DNA of 64,000 nt from Dyadobacter sp. CY356 (GCF_021440195.1 NZ_JAJTSZ010000004.1:124001-188000); one strand, 5' to 3'. Counted from the first letter of the stretch, positions 52,035 through 60,458 are shown. Made by a program: numbers and translations. Notes: generated by a model not told the origin, from the sequence alone.

Positions 52035-52625
52035 TCAGGAGTCCGCAATTTTTGCTCTGATTTTACTTAAAAATTCGGGTGTAAAACCAAGGTAAGAAGC
52101 CAGCATATATTGTGGAACGCGCTGAATGAAAGCGGGAAAATTGTCGTTGAAATGGTGAAAACGTTCTTCCGGTGACAGGTTGAACATATACTGCAAGCGC
52201 ATTAGTGAAGCTGCAAATGATTTTTGAAGGATAAGCCGGAAGTAACGTTCCAGCTGCGGAAGCCGGACGAATAACTCCTCCGCGGTCCTGTCGTCAATAC
52301 TGATCAATTCACAATCCTCAACGGTCTGAATAAAAAGCTGCGATGGTTTTTTATTTTCAAAACTGAAATAATCCGTGAGCCACCAATTTTCAATTGCAAA
52401 CTGGACCATCTGCTTGTTTCCGTTTTCTTTAAGCGTATAACTCCTGAGACAACCTTTAACAATAAACCAGTTGGCGTGACATACCTGTCCTTCCTCTAAC
52501 AGAAATTGCTTCTTCTTAACACTTTCTATTTTCACATATGACTTCAATATAATTTGTTCCTCCGCATTTAGAGCAACAAATTTTTGTATGTGCCGGACGA
52601 GATTATCAAACATATTTCCTTGCAT
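52035..52625 (-). CDS. Crp/Fnr-family transcription regulator
   Basis: A 196-residue regulator. The cyclic-nucleotide-binding fold is seen in KKKQFLLEEGQVCHANWFIV and WWLTDYFSFENKKP, and a helical C-terminus including RVPQYMLASYLGFTPEFLSKIR is a winged helix of the Crp type. The cAMP-binding arginine motif is not evident, so the effector may not be cAMP. This is the common Bacteroidota subgroup lying next to AhpD/CMD or oxidoreductase genes. Start at 52625, with 52613 (MFDNLVRHI) as an alternative. It precedes the AhpD-like gene on the same strand. Confidence 0.9.
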   Translation of the reverse strand: MQGNMFDNLVRHIQKFVALNAEEQIILKSYVKIESVKKKQFLLEEGQVCHANWFIVKGCLRSYTLKENGNKQMVQFAIENWWLTDYFSFENKKPSQLFIQTVEDCELISIDDRTAEELFVRLPQLERYFRLILQKSFAASLMRLQYMFNLSPEERFHHFNDNFPAFIQRVPQYMLASYLGFTPEFLSKIRAKIADS

Positions 52626-52855
52626 TTTTCAATGTACATAAACACAATATTGCACTTTTTGACATGAAAATAAAATGCCTCAGGATATTAAAAAGATAAA
52701 TCACTAAACACCAAAAACCAGCCTCATCAGGTAAAAAAACATGTCGCAGATTCCCCCTTTAATTGTCATGTATTACCCGTGCACAAATTAAAAGAACCTG
52801 GTAATTTAGCTTTTGAAAAGTCGTTAAGTCAGTCCTGATTTTAAATGAGATTATT

Positions 52856-53359
52856 ATGACAACAGAACCAAAAAAAGAATTTCTTGAAGCAGAACCTTAT
52901 GTTGCGATCAGGCAAAAAGTTAGTATGGCTGAAATTCCAACGGTTTTGCCGCCGCTAATATCCGAGGTGTTCGTCTGGATGGCAAAACAGAAAATAGAAC
53001 AAAACGGTGCAGCGTTTTTCCGTTATCTGTCGATGGATGAAAATAGTAATCTGGTTGTAGATGTGGGCGTACCTACAAAGGCAAAAGTGGCTGGGGACAA
53101 TAGAATAATTTCGAGTGTTTTTCCGGAGGGAGAATATGCCGCGCTGACTTTTACCGGAGACTATAAAAACCTGCGCCAGGCGCATATGTTGCTCGAAGAA
53201 TGGATCAAGCAAAATGGCTACAAAGAGCGCAGCGTGCCGGACGATGGCCGACTTGTGGGATGCCGGGTTGAATTTTACATATCTGACCCTGGAGAAGAGC
53301 CTGATCCTGAAAAATGGGTAACCGAAGTTTGTGTATTGGTTGAAAAAGTACAGGTTTGA
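52856..53359 (+). CDS. GyrI-like/AraC effector-binding-domain protein
   Basis: A 167-residue stand-alone GyrI-like small-molecule-binding domain (SOUL-like barrel): starts with a beta strand, EPYVAIRQKVSMAEIP, then SVFPEGEYAALTFTGDYKNL with the family 'G.ya...h.G.y..l' signature, and ends VEFYISDPGEEPDPEKWVTEV, which carries the typical E-x-Y-x-x-[DN]-P and P-x-x-W-x-T-E pattern. The DNA-binding AraC part is absent, so it is a stand-alone effector binder. It is monocistronic and rightward, divergent from the Crp/Fnr gene. Confidence 0.85.
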   Translation: MTTEPKKEFLEAEPYVAIRQKVSMAEIPTVLPPLISEVFVWMAKQKIEQNGAAFFRYLSMDENSNLVVDVGVPTKAKVAGDNRIISSVFPEGEYAALTFTGDYKNLRQAHMLLEEWIKQNGYKERSVPDDGRLVGCRVEFYISDPGEEPDPEKWVTEVCVLVEKVQV

Positions 53360-53517
53360 TTTAAATGACAGCAGGAGAATCCGATAAGTAAATGAAAATC
53401 ATTCTTGTCCTGGGATAGCCAAATGAACCTGATGGAACCCTCAGTGAGATGGCAAAAGCGGACTGAGAGATTGTCAAAACTTGTATAAATCAAGGAATTA
53501 CAAAATCTTTTTAACAG

Positions 53518-53556
53518 GAGGTTTTTGTCAGCATTTATATATTGCTGACAAACCTC
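53518..53556. terminator. Hairpin between convergent genes
   Basis: Stem GAGG...GTCAGCA (53518-53533) / TGCTGACAAACCTC (53543-53556) with a 2-nt bulge and a 9-nt AT-rich loop, between the GyrI-like and sugar-isomerase-fold genes. The + side runs into CGCCTTTTATTT. It may end either transcript. Confidence 0.5.
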
Positions 53557-53615
53557 ACGCCTTTTATTTATGACAAAGCAGCAGTTCAGGATTTGCTTGA
53601 TCGTGGCGTGCGCTT

Positions 53616-54533
53616 TTAATTGTAGGTTTTTAACGCCGCCGAATCATTGATTTCTTTCAATATTTTTTTCAGACCGTCGATATTCATCGTAAGCCCAACC
53701 TCCGCATCCGGCGCGGTTTCTTCATTTATTATGCCAATCGGGCCCCGGTATTTACTATTTTTTACAATCCGTATCATTTCGGTTTCTGCATCTCCCTGCC
53801 CAATCGGAACCACTTTCACCGGATTCCCGTTTTTCAATCCCGACAAATTTACCGCCATTAAATACGGGAGCATTTGCGGAAAGAATTTGGGAAACCGATC
53901 AATTTGTTCTTCTGCATGGTGAAAATTGTATACAATGCCAACGTTGGGTTTCTTTAAATAATGGATAATTTCTATCTGGTTTTCCGGTTCTCCATACCAG
54001 CCTCCGTGATTGTAAAGTCCGATGGAACAACCAATTTCAGCTGCTTTACCGGCAATATAAGCGATTGGTCTGGCGTGCGCTTTTACCTTTTCTTCCTGTG
54101 TCATTCCATCCGGTTCCTTGATGCCGGTCATCATCAGCCAGATTTGAGTTTTTACATTATTTCGTTTTAGTGCTTCCAAAATGGTTACCAGATTTTTGTC
54201 ATTTTCAGGATTTGGCCCTGAATGAAACCAAAAGGCTTGTAACGTAATATCATGCGACTTCAATGCCTCAATTTCGGCATCAAAAGTGGGAATATGCTTT
54301 TCCCGCCAATCGTATGCGAGTTTGTTAATTCCTAACTGATTCAGCATATCTGCCCGCTCCAAAGGCCCGCGATTTTTAGAATCATAAGGCACGATACACC
54401 AGGCTATGAGATTTTCCCGGCCAAAGATGTTGGTAGTAACTTGTGATTTCTGTGCGTTTGTTTCGAAGTATGTTACGGTGAAAATGATTATCAAAATCAA
54501 TCTAAAAAGAGCCGGAACAGGTAAATTTTTCAT
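53616..54533 (-). CDS. Exported sugar phosphate isomerase/epimerase-like TIM-barrel protein
   Basis: A 305-residue TIM-barrel protein of the xylose isomerase-like (AP endonuclease 2) superfamily with a signal peptide (FRLILIIIFTVTYFETNAQ). The fold signatures are LGINKLAYDWREKHIPTFDAE, GCSIGLYNHGGWYGEPENQ and VGIVYNFHHAEEQIDRFPKF; metal-binding His/Glu-type residues lie in these loops. I chose ATG at 54533 (MKNLPVPALF) over one at 54647, because it puts the signal peptide at the start. Many Bacteroidota carry exported members of this family near sugar-utilisation or unknown-function genes. The substrate is unknown. Confidence 0.87.
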   Translation of the reverse strand: MKNLPVPALFRLILIIIFTVTYFETNAQKSQVTTNIFGRENLIAWCIVPYDSKNRGPLERADMLNQLGINKLAYDWREKHIPTFDAEIEALKSHDITLQAFWFHSGPNPENDKNLVTILEALKRNNVKTQIWLMMTGIKEPDGMTQEEKVKAHARPIAYIAGKAAEIGCSIGLYNHGGWYGEPENQIEIIHYLKKPNVGIVYNFHHAEEQIDRFPKFFPQMLPYLMAVNLSGLKNGNPVKVVPIGQGDAETEMIRIVKNSKYRGPIGIINEETAPDAEVGLTMNIDGLKKILKEINDSAALKTYN

Positions 54534-54679
54534 GTTAAGAATATTAAGTTTTTTTAATACCAAATCATTGTCTAGCCAGGTATAGCTTTCCCTGATTGTA
54601 GGAGTTACATCCGGCAAAATTAGTTTACGGTCTAATAAAGTGATCAAATCTTTATTAATACTCTAACCTGGTCAAAACA

Positions 54680-54710
54680 AAAAACCGCCTCATCTCTGAG
54701 AGCGGTTTTT
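54680..54710 (-). terminator. Intrinsic terminator of the lipoprotein esterase gene
   Basis: A 9-bp stem AAAAACCGC (54680-54688) / GCGGTTTTT (54702-54710) with an extra inner CTC/GAG pairing. On the minus strand the T-run of the 5' arm completes an intrinsic terminator. It lies 33 bases past the stop codon of the esterase gene. Confidence 0.82.
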
Positions 54711-54742
54711 CTGTAAATGTCGAAGTGAAATGCTTATTATGC

Positions 54743-55855
54743 TTACTTACCAAAAGCCTTCTTCAACTCCGAAGCTGCATAATCCTGCGCATCTTTTGCA
54801 TCCGGAACCAATATTGCGGTTCCAAAAAATTCATGCGTTGTTCCCACATATAATCTGCGCGTTACAGCAACACCAGCATCCGAAAGTTTGGTTTGCAGTA
54901 TCCCGCCCTCCGATTCCAATGGGTCAATTTCTGCGGAAATAATAGTCGTTGACGGAAGACCTGCAAGATTTGCATGTACAAGATCAATGCGAGGATCCTT
55001 TGATTCTTTCGGGACATCATTCAGAAAATGGTCAAGAAACCAGACGATTGAAGGCTTGTCAAGTGGCTTGGCATCAGCGAATTTTATGTATGAAGGCGTT
55101 GTCATGTCCGATCCTGCCACCGGATAAATCAGAAGCTGATGTACAGGCATTTGTTTCCCACTGTCTCTGGCCATGATACTCACATTTGCAGCCAAATTTC
55201 CACCTGCACTTTCACCTGCCACTGCAATTTTTCCAGGATCCCCGTTAAAAGATGCTGCATTGTCAATAGCCCATAAATAAGAGGTATAAGCATCGTTATG
55301 TGCGGTAGGAAATTTGAACTCAGGCCCCTTCCTATACTCGACGGAAATTACAATAGCCCCGGACTTTTCCGCAAGTGCCTGAGCAGAAGCATCATATACA
55401 TCAATAGTGGCAATAACCCAGCCTCCGCCGTGAAAATAAACAATGACCGGAAATGGCTTTGTACCAGTTTTAGGTGTGTATACTCTGGCATGAATTGTGC
55501 CTTCGGAAACTGCAATTTCCTTTCCAACGGTATCGACCATAGGCGAAGGTAATGACACATTATTTTCCTTTAAAAGATCCATCACTGCATCTTTCACTGT
55601 GTGATTTCTCCGTGCCTCTTCGGGTGTTTCCAAGGGTAACGGTTTGTCTCCGTAGCTTAGTAATTTTTCTATTACCGCCCACATTTCATCTTTGATCCCG
55701 GGAGCCCAGGACGGCTTCTCCGTTTTTGGTTTTAAAGTGATAATGGGCTCGGTATTGTGATCAGCACAGGAATTCATACTAAAAAATATGCCTGCCAAAA
55801 CAAAATAACAAAGGCTTCTACTGAGACTAATGAGATTGCCGGATTTTCGTTTCAT
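54743..55855 (-). CDS. Lipoprotein esterase of the hormone-sensitive lipase (GDXG) family
   Basis: A 370-residue alpha/beta-hydrolase with a lipoprotein signal (LCYFVLAGIFFSMNSC; lipobox M-N-S-C). The family motifs are IVYFHGGGWV (oxyanion hole, HGGG), AGESAGGNLAAN (nucleophile Ser), EIDPLESEGG (catalytic Asp) and TTHEFFG (catalytic His). HSL-type enzymes hydrolyse short-chain esters and acyl-glycerols. I took ATG at 55855 (MKRKSGNLISL); the frame continues upstream to 55921 but without a signal peptide. The product is expected on the outer leaflet of the inner or outer membrane. It is monocistronic. Confidence 0.9.
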   Translation of the reverse strand: MKRKSGNLISLSRSLCYFVLAGIFFSMNSCADHNTEPIITLKPKTEKPSWAPGIKDEMWAVIEKLLSYGDKPLPLETPEEARRNHTVKDAVMDLLKENNVSLPSPMVDTVGKEIAVSEGTIHARVYTPKTGTKPFPVIVYFHGGGWVIATIDVYDASAQALAEKSGAIVISVEYRKGPEFKFPTAHNDAYTSYLWAIDNAASFNGDPGKIAVAGESAGGNLAANVSIMARDSGKQMPVHQLLIYPVAGSDMTTPSYIKFADAKPLDKPSIVWFLDHFLNDVPKESKDPRIDLVHANLAGLPSTTIISAEIDPLESEGGILQTKLSDAGVAVTRRLYVGTTHEFFGTAILVPDAKDAQDYAASELKKAFGK

Positions 55856-56195
55856 AAATTTAATGTTGATGAAGTATAATTGTTTATTTAGTTTCGCGGC
55901 CCTCTGTAATAACCATACCACCTGGTAACAAATTGATTACCAAACACTTTAAAAGAATACTTTAAAACTTTGGTGTGTGAAGCAATAAAATACGCATGAA
56001 GTGCTTTATAATATTCAACACTTGCAAATTACTGTTTTGCAATTCGTTGGAATGGTTGTTTAATCGATTCCACCATGCATTTCACTTTTGTACAGTCTCA
56101 TTCCAACTAATGCGACCGAGACGGAGTCATAATTTTAGTGTTATTGATACCTTTACCGATAGTAAAAATTCTGATCATTTAGTAAAACCTCATAT
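55856..56195. other. Divergent intergenic region
   Basis: 340 bases between the esterase and the PhyH dioxygenase genes. No open frame with coding character was seen; a frame at 55996-56250 is Cys- and His-rich in a way that is typical of a random reading. No clear promoter pair or hairpin. Confidence 0.45.
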
Positions 56196-57167
56196 ATGCC
56201 TACTGCAAATTTACCCTGGATCGAATCACCTTTTTTCGAAGAGATTTTAAAAACCAAAAAGCTGACTGAACAGCAGTTGAGTTATGTACAGGATTATCAG
56301 AAAAACGGTTTTGTAGTAATTCCCGGATTATTGCCTCATTCACTAATCGACAAAACGAAGGAGGACGCAGAAAACAAAGGTTTTAATCCGGACTTTCCGA
56401 TCAAAACCCAGCGTGACGAACGAAGAATCCAGGATTTGTGGCAGGTTTCGGAGGCTTCAAAAGAATTGGCATGTTATCCTGCCCTGCTTGAAATTCTTGA
56501 AATATTTTACGGTCGTGAACCTATACCGTTTCAGACGTTGAACTTTAAATTCGGTTCTCAGCAAAGGGCCCATTCGGATACTATTCATTTCAGCTCACTT
56601 CCGTCCAAATATATGTGCGGTGTATGGGTAGCGCTGGAAGATATTACGGAAGAAAACGGACCCGTTTTTTACTATCCGGGTTCTCAAAAATTACTGGAAT
56701 ATGACTTTTCATACATCCGCACCGACTCGCAGACGCCATCATATAAAGACTATATCCAGTATGAGGATTTCATCGAAAAAATTGTAGAGGCGCAGAAGTT
56801 TGAGAAGAAAAAATTTCTGGCAAAAAAAGGCGATTTACTAATCTGGTCATCCAATATTATTCACGGTGGTTCACCTGTTATCAAGCATGGTTCAACACGC
56901 TGGTCGCAGGTAACGCATTATTTCTTTAAGGACTGTTATTATTACACGCCAATGCTTTCCAACATGGTCACTAAGGAGCTGTATCTGAGAGATGAACTGG
57001 TAAATATGAGAACGGGAGAAAAAGTACAACAAAGCTATAATGGAGAAAACATCAATGCGCTTAAAGTTGGAAACAATCTGTTTTCCTTGTTAAACAAAAA
57101 AATAAAACTCGGTTCACTGGCTATGCGGATTTTAAAAAAGAAAGCATATCTTGGTGAGAGAAACTGA
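56196..57167 (+). CDS. Phytanoyl-CoA dioxygenase (PhyH)-family protein
   Basis: A 323-residue Fe(II)/2-oxoglutarate-dependent oxygenase. The metal triad is visible: His and Asp in RAHSDTIHF (about residues 126-134) and the distal His in NIIHGGSPVIKHG (about 225-237), followed by TRWSQVTHYFF, whose Arg should bind 2-oxoglutarate. The N-terminal stretch YQKNGFVVIPGLLP is the typical PhyH start. Family members hydroxylate lipids, osmolytes (ectoine) or secondary metabolites; the substrate here is not clear. The gene is monocistronic and ends in a strong bidirectional terminator. Confidence 0.9.
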   Translation: MPTANLPWIESPFFEEILKTKKLTEQQLSYVQDYQKNGFVVIPGLLPHSLIDKTKEDAENKGFNPDFPIKTQRDERRIQDLWQVSEASKELACYPALLEILEIFYGREPIPFQTLNFKFGSQQRAHSDTIHFSSLPSKYMCGVWVALEDITEENGPVFYYPGSQKLLEYDFSYIRTDSQTPSYKDYIQYEDFIEKIVEAQKFEKKKFLAKKGDLLIWSSNIIHGGSPVIKHGSTRWSQVTHYFFKDCYYYTPMLSNMVTKELYLRDELVNMRTGEKVQQSYNGENINALKVGNNLFSLLNKKIKLGSLAMRILKKKAYLGERN

Positions 57168-57171
57168 TCAT

Positions 57172-57210
57172 AAAAATGACCTCCCGGGAATTGTCCGGGA
57201 GGTCATTTTT
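57172..57210. terminator. Bidirectional terminator
   Basis: A long stem: AAAAATGACCTCCCGG / CCGGGAGGTCATTTTT (57172-57187 and 57195-57210), 16 bp perfect with a 7-nt loop. It lies between the convergent PhyH and small secreted-protein genes. Confidence 0.9.
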
Positions 57211-57232
57211 AAAAGAGTATTATAAATAAATT

Positions 57233-57556
57233 CTAGTTGTTTCTTCTTCCGGATGACGTTGTGTCCATTTCTCCGGATCCACCTTTTCTTCTGCCTTTTT
57301 TCATTCCATTCATTTTTTTGTTGCCCATTTTGGTTGAATCCATATTCGTGCCGGAAGATCTCTGATTTCTGATCAGTGTATCATCCGAAGGACTGCCGGT
57401 TTTTGGCATTGGCGTTGGGGATGAATTTAACTTTTTACCCTGATCCATTCTGGACGAATCCTGCATAGGTATTGCTTGCGAGGATGGATTTTGGGCGTAA
57501 CTCACGGCCGAGCCGAATGACAGTATTGCTGCAATTGCTATTTTTATCGTTTTCAT
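57233..57556 (-). CDS. Small secreted basic protein, Met/Ser/Gly-rich
   Basis: A 107-residue protein with a signal peptide (IKIAIAAILSFGSAVSYAQ). The mature part is disordered and basic: Ser, Pro, Asn, Asp, Lys, Arg, Met and Gly, with GTNMDSTKMGNKKMNGMKKG and the ending SGRRNN. The DSTKM motif is shared with the small lipoprotein at 27117. No domain was recognised. It is monocistronic. Possibly metal- or polyanion-binding, but this is guesswork. Confidence 0.6.
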   Translation of the reverse strand: MKTIKIAIAAILSFGSAVSYAQNPSSQAIPMQDSSRMDQGKKLNSSPTPMPKTGSPSDDTLIRNQRSSGTNMDSTKMGNKKMNGMKKGRRKGGSGEMDTTSSGRRNN

Positions 57557-57895
57557 TTTATTGGCTTTAAGTTTGTCTGATTAATTACATTCTTCATTAT
57601 AAAGAAGTTATACAAAAGACATTCCCGAAGGCCATTTTTTTAAAGGTTATTCTGCTCAAAATTTAATGATCAATCACGTCGTCATCACGAAACTGGTTTT
57701 CCGGCTGCTCTGAATGCCATTTTCACTAGATCAATATCAAATTCTTCGGATACAACAGAAGATAAATATTTTACAAAGAAAATAAAAATGCTGGCTTACA
57801 ATAAGTTATCTCATTTTGACCTAAAAAATCTACAAATAATCCGCTTTTAACCCCATAATAATTAGATAGAAATTTTACGACAATTTTAGATTTCT
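57557..57895. other. Intergenic region with possible coding remnant
   Basis: 339 bases. A minus-strand frame ending at a TGA at 57685 reads a protein-like tail (...SSVVSEEFDIDLVKMAFR then AAGKPVS) of about 30 codons but is interrupted upstream by a stop and has no start. It may be the end of a decayed gene. No other feature seen. Confidence 0.35.
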
Positions 57896-58444
57896 TTACA
57901 GCAAAAATGAACGGATAATATTCCACTTTACCCCATCGTGTTTAAACAGGTGGAAACTGTAAACATCAAATGTTTCGGAGAATTTCTTTTCCTGAAACTC
58001 CGGCCATGCTTTTTGAAATGAATCCAGTGTCAGATCCCGATAGGCAACAGTGAGATGTGGATGGAAATCAATTTCGAGGTTCATTATAGACACTTCGGGA
58101 AAGGCACTTTTAAAATTAAATAACACCTCCTTTTGTAGTTTCATCAGGGAAATATTGGGTTCGGGTTTTATAAAGATTACAGGTTTGTTCTTGTTATGAA
58201 ATGCGCCAAAATCTTTCAGTTCTAAACTAAACCGGGCCACACTGATCGTCAAATTTTCAAACCAATTCAATACAAATTGATGTGCGGTGACAGGAAGTTG
58301 GAAAGGCGCTTTTAGCGTAATATGCGGAATGACTTTAAGGGATTTGCGGCTATCAAAACGGGATGCTATATCATATTGAATTTCAATAATTCTTTTACCA
58401 ACCTCCGCTGGCGTTGTAATGGCCAGGAAATATAAGTTTTCCAT
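57896..58444 (-). CDS. 2H-phosphoesterase (2'-5' RNA ligase-like) protein
   Basis: A 182-residue member of the 2H phosphoesterase superfamily, identified by the two H-x-T motifs: HITL (about residue 42, followed by KAPFQLP) and HLTV (about 129, followed by AYRDLT). The fold starts with FLAITTPAEVGKRIIEIQYDIA. The family includes RNA 2',3'-cyclic phosphodiesterases (ThpR/LigT) and other nucleotide phosphoesterases. I took ATG at 58444; a TTG at 58453 would add three residues. It is monocistronic; cellular role unknown, RNA processing or tRNA repair is possible. Confidence 0.87.
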   Translation of the reverse strand: MENLYFLAITTPAEVGKRIIEIQYDIASRFDSRKSLKVIPHITLKAPFQLPVTAHQFVLNWFENLTISVARFSLELKDFGAFHNKNKPVIFIKPEPNISLMKLQKEVLFNFKSAFPEVSIMNLEIDFHPHLTVAYRDLTLDSFQKAWPEFQEKKFSETFDVYSFHLFKHDGVKWNIIRSFLL

Positions 58445-58603
58445 AATTGACAATTTCTGATTAGTATCGGAAATTAGAAGAGATGTCTAATCTTGAACTA
58501 GGTACTTACTTTAATACAATCAAATATTATTTACGTCTAAAATTATTGCAATTATCGACGAATTTTTGTTAATTATATAAAATTTCCTTTCCGAAAATTA
58601 GCA

Positions 58604-59305
58604 ATGAAGAACTGTTTACCAGCAATATTTTTCCTGCTTTGCACTGCAAATATTTTTGCTCAGGATACGCCAAAAATATACAGGACAAAAAACGGAACTG
58701 ATATCTCCAAAAGCATACCTTACCAGGAACAGTTTCTTTTTGAGCAATTTTTGCCGGGAAAAGTATATTTCCGAAATGGCCGTGTTGTCAATGCCCGGCT
58801 TAATTACAATCTGTTTTATGGAGAATTAACGTTTATTGATCCAAAAAGAGATACGCTTTTGTTGACTGACAAAGATTTTATGGACAGTATTGCTGTTGGC
58901 TCAACAATTTTCTATTCTATGCCTAAACAGGGGCATGTCAGGGAAATTAAAAATTATGACAAACTGAGGCTTGTCGAGAGAACAGTGCTGGCGGTGCTGG
59001 ACAATGAAAAAGAATCCGCTTTTAATCACTATTCCGCTACTTCTGCCATTTCCAATTATAAAAATTTCAGTAATCAAAATGGATATCAATGGATGAAACC
59101 TACTGATAAAATCGTCTTCAAAAGGAAATCGGAAAACTTTTTTCTTGATAAAAATCAGCGTTTTTATATCCCATCCAAGGCAAGTCTGCTTAAATTATTT
59201 CGAGATAATAATAAAGAAATTAACGATTTTATTAAAGCAGAAAACATCGATTTTTCGAAGCAACCGGATTTGATCAGACTGTTGGAATTTTGCAGTTCTT
59301 TATAA
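58604..59305 (+). CDS. Secreted protein of unknown function, tandem paralog 1
   Basis: A 233-residue protein with a signal peptide (AIFFLLCTANIFAQ). Its mature sequence, beginning KIYRTKNGTDISKSI, belongs to a Bacteroidota family that I cannot name. Hallmarks: GKVYFRNGRVVNARLNYN, GELTFIDPKRDTLLL, and the ending ENIDFSKQPDLIRLLEFCSSL. The following gene encodes a clear paralog with the same skeleton. Both seem to be complete and co-transcribed (21-base gap). The first half looks like a beta-rich domain, the second half is helical. Function unknown. Confidence 0.75.
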   Translation: MKNCLPAIFFLLCTANIFAQDTPKIYRTKNGTDISKSIPYQEQFLFEQFLPGKVYFRNGRVVNARLNYNLFYGELTFIDPKRDTLLLTDKDFMDSIAVGSTIFYSMPKQGHVREIKNYDKLRLVERTVLAVLDNEKESAFNHYSATSAISNYKNFSNQNGYQWMKPTDKIVFKRKSENFFLDKNQRFYIPSKASLLKLFRDNNKEINDFIKAENIDFSKQPDLIRLLEFCSSL

Positions 59306-59326
59306 AATTATCCCTAACAAATTTCC

Positions 59327-60049
59327 ATGAATTCTTTTAACATACTACTTAAAGCTGGTCTATTGATAGCTTTATTCCTTTTTCCGGATTCTTTAATTTA
59401 TGGTCAGCCGCATAAAATTTTACGCGTAAAAAACGGACAGGATGCTACGAAACATGTTTCGTCGAAAGACAGGTTTAAATATCAGGATTTCCAGTCAGGC
59501 CGCTTACATTACAACAACGGAAAATTTGCTTTAAGCAGGTTAAATTACTGCTATCTTTTGGGAGAAGTCATTTTTATAAATACACAGGGAGATACGCTGG
59601 CATTAGCCGATAATAACCAGCTTCGCTATGCGGAAATCGGTAATCAACGTTTTTATCCCTTCCCTGAAAATGGTTTTGTTGAAATAGTTGAGGATTACGG
59701 TGTGATAAAACTGACAAAAAAAGTCAGGTATCAGAAAGATGGGATTGAAAAAAAAGGTGCTTACGAAAATAATAATGAAATAGGCTCCATATATAATGCA
59801 TCCACTTTTACCGACATCACCGGCAGAACAACAATACTGCCCCCCGACAATACTATATTATTAAAACTGAACACTTCCTATTTTTTTATGGATGTCAACA
59901 ATCGGTTTAGCAAGGCCACTAAAACCAACCTTGTTAAAATATTCTGGAAGAACAAAAATGCTGTCGAAAAATATCTTGACGATCAAAATATTGATTTTAG
60001 CAAAGAAGAGGATTTGAAAAAAGTGTTGCGCTATTGCAGTGATCTATAA
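59327..60049 (+). CDS. Secreted protein of unknown function, tandem paralog 2
   Basis: A 240-residue paralog of the previous gene. Signal peptide AGLLIALFLFPDSLIYGQ. Corresponding segments: KILRVKNGQDATKHVS, GRLHYNNGKFALSRLNY, GEVIFINTQGDTLAL and the C-terminal QNIDFSKEEDLKKVLRYCSDL, with the D/E-N-I-D-F-S-K and L-x-x-C-S-x-L pattern kept. The long divergence (perhaps one third identity by eye) says an old duplication. It ends 40 bases before a strong bidirectional terminator. Confidence 0.75.
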   Translation: MNSFNILLKAGLLIALFLFPDSLIYGQPHKILRVKNGQDATKHVSSKDRFKYQDFQSGRLHYNNGKFALSRLNYCYLLGEVIFINTQGDTLALADNNQLRYAEIGNQRFYPFPENGFVEIVEDYGVIKLTKKVRYQKDGIEKKGAYENNNEIGSIYNASTFTDITGRTTILPPDNTILLKLNTSYFFMDVNNRFSKATKTNLVKIFWKNKNAVEKYLDDQNIDFSKEEDLKKVLRYCSDL

Positions 60050-60088
60050 TCAGGCTTTTGGAATCACTATCAGTAAGTTTCGAAAAGT

Positions 60089-60137
60089 AATATCAACAAA
60101 AAAGCCTGCTTTTAAGGCAGGCCTTTTTGTTGATATT
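60089..60137. terminator. Bidirectional terminator
   Basis: A 21-bp stem with one A-C mismatch (60089-60109 / 60117-60137; core GCCTGC / GCAGGC) and a 7-nt loop. It lies between the convergent paralog and LEA-like genes. The A/T-rich lower stem gives U-runs both ways. Confidence 0.88.
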
Positions 60138-60143
60138 ATCGAC

Positions 60144-60458
60144 TTATTTGTCGTCTTTGATTTTCTTTTCAGCTTTTTTCACACCTTTTTTGGTAGCGTC
60201 GTAACCTTTTTCAGCTGTTTCGCCAACAGCATCGGCGCCTTTTTTAACACCTTTTTTTGTCGCATCGTAGCCTTTTTCAGCTGTTTCACCTACGGCATCA
60301 GCACCTTTTTTAACACCTTTACCAACGGCTTTGGCATCTTTTTTAACTTCTGTTTTAGTTTTATCAGCAGCTCTTCCAAGTTTGGTTTTGGTCGAATCCT
60401 GAGCATATGCCATAGTTGAAGCGGCAACTAAGGCCATAACAATCATTATCTTTTTCAT
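60144..60458 (-). CDS. LEA-like repeat protein, exported
   Basis: A 104-residue protein with a signal peptide (MIVMALVAASTMAYAQ). After a Lys/Thr-rich linker it has two perfect tandem copies of a 22-residue unit, GVKKGADAVGETAEKGYDAT plus KK (residues 48-69 and 70-91), and a partial third start. The unit reads as two 11-mers, the spacing of group 3 late-embryogenesis-abundant (LEA) proteins, with Lys/Ala/Gly/Glu/Thr composition that would form an amphipathic helix on drying. No other domain. The export signal makes it unlike typical cytoplasmic LEA proteins. Function as a desiccation or membrane-stabilising protein is inference. Confidence 0.7.
   Translation of the reverse strand: MKKIMIVMALVAASTMAYAQDSTKTKLGRAADKTKTEVKKDAKAVGKGVKKGADAVGETAEKGYDATKKGVKKGADAVGETAEKGYDATKKGVKKAEKKIKDDK
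60186..60317 (-). repeat. Two tandem 66-bp coding repeats
   Basis: Two near-identical 66-bp units encode the 22-residue LEA-like repeat. Third-position differences exist between the copies, which shows that the amino-acid sequence is conserved, so selection acts on the protein. Confidence 0.85.

Noticed and set aside
13625..53590. Identical 16-base sequence AAAGCAGCAGTTCAGG at 13625-13640 and 53575-53590
   Set aside because: A single shared 16-mer in 64 kb is expected about once by chance, and the flanks do not match.
55996..56250. 84-codon + strand frame before the PhyH gene
   Set aside because: Cys/His/Phe-rich random-looking composition and overlap with the start of the PhyH gene in another frame.
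60186..60317. Direct repeats considered as a CRISPR-like or minisatellite array
   Set aside because: Only two units, within a reading frame, with amino-acid conservation and no spacers; they encode the LEA-like repeat.
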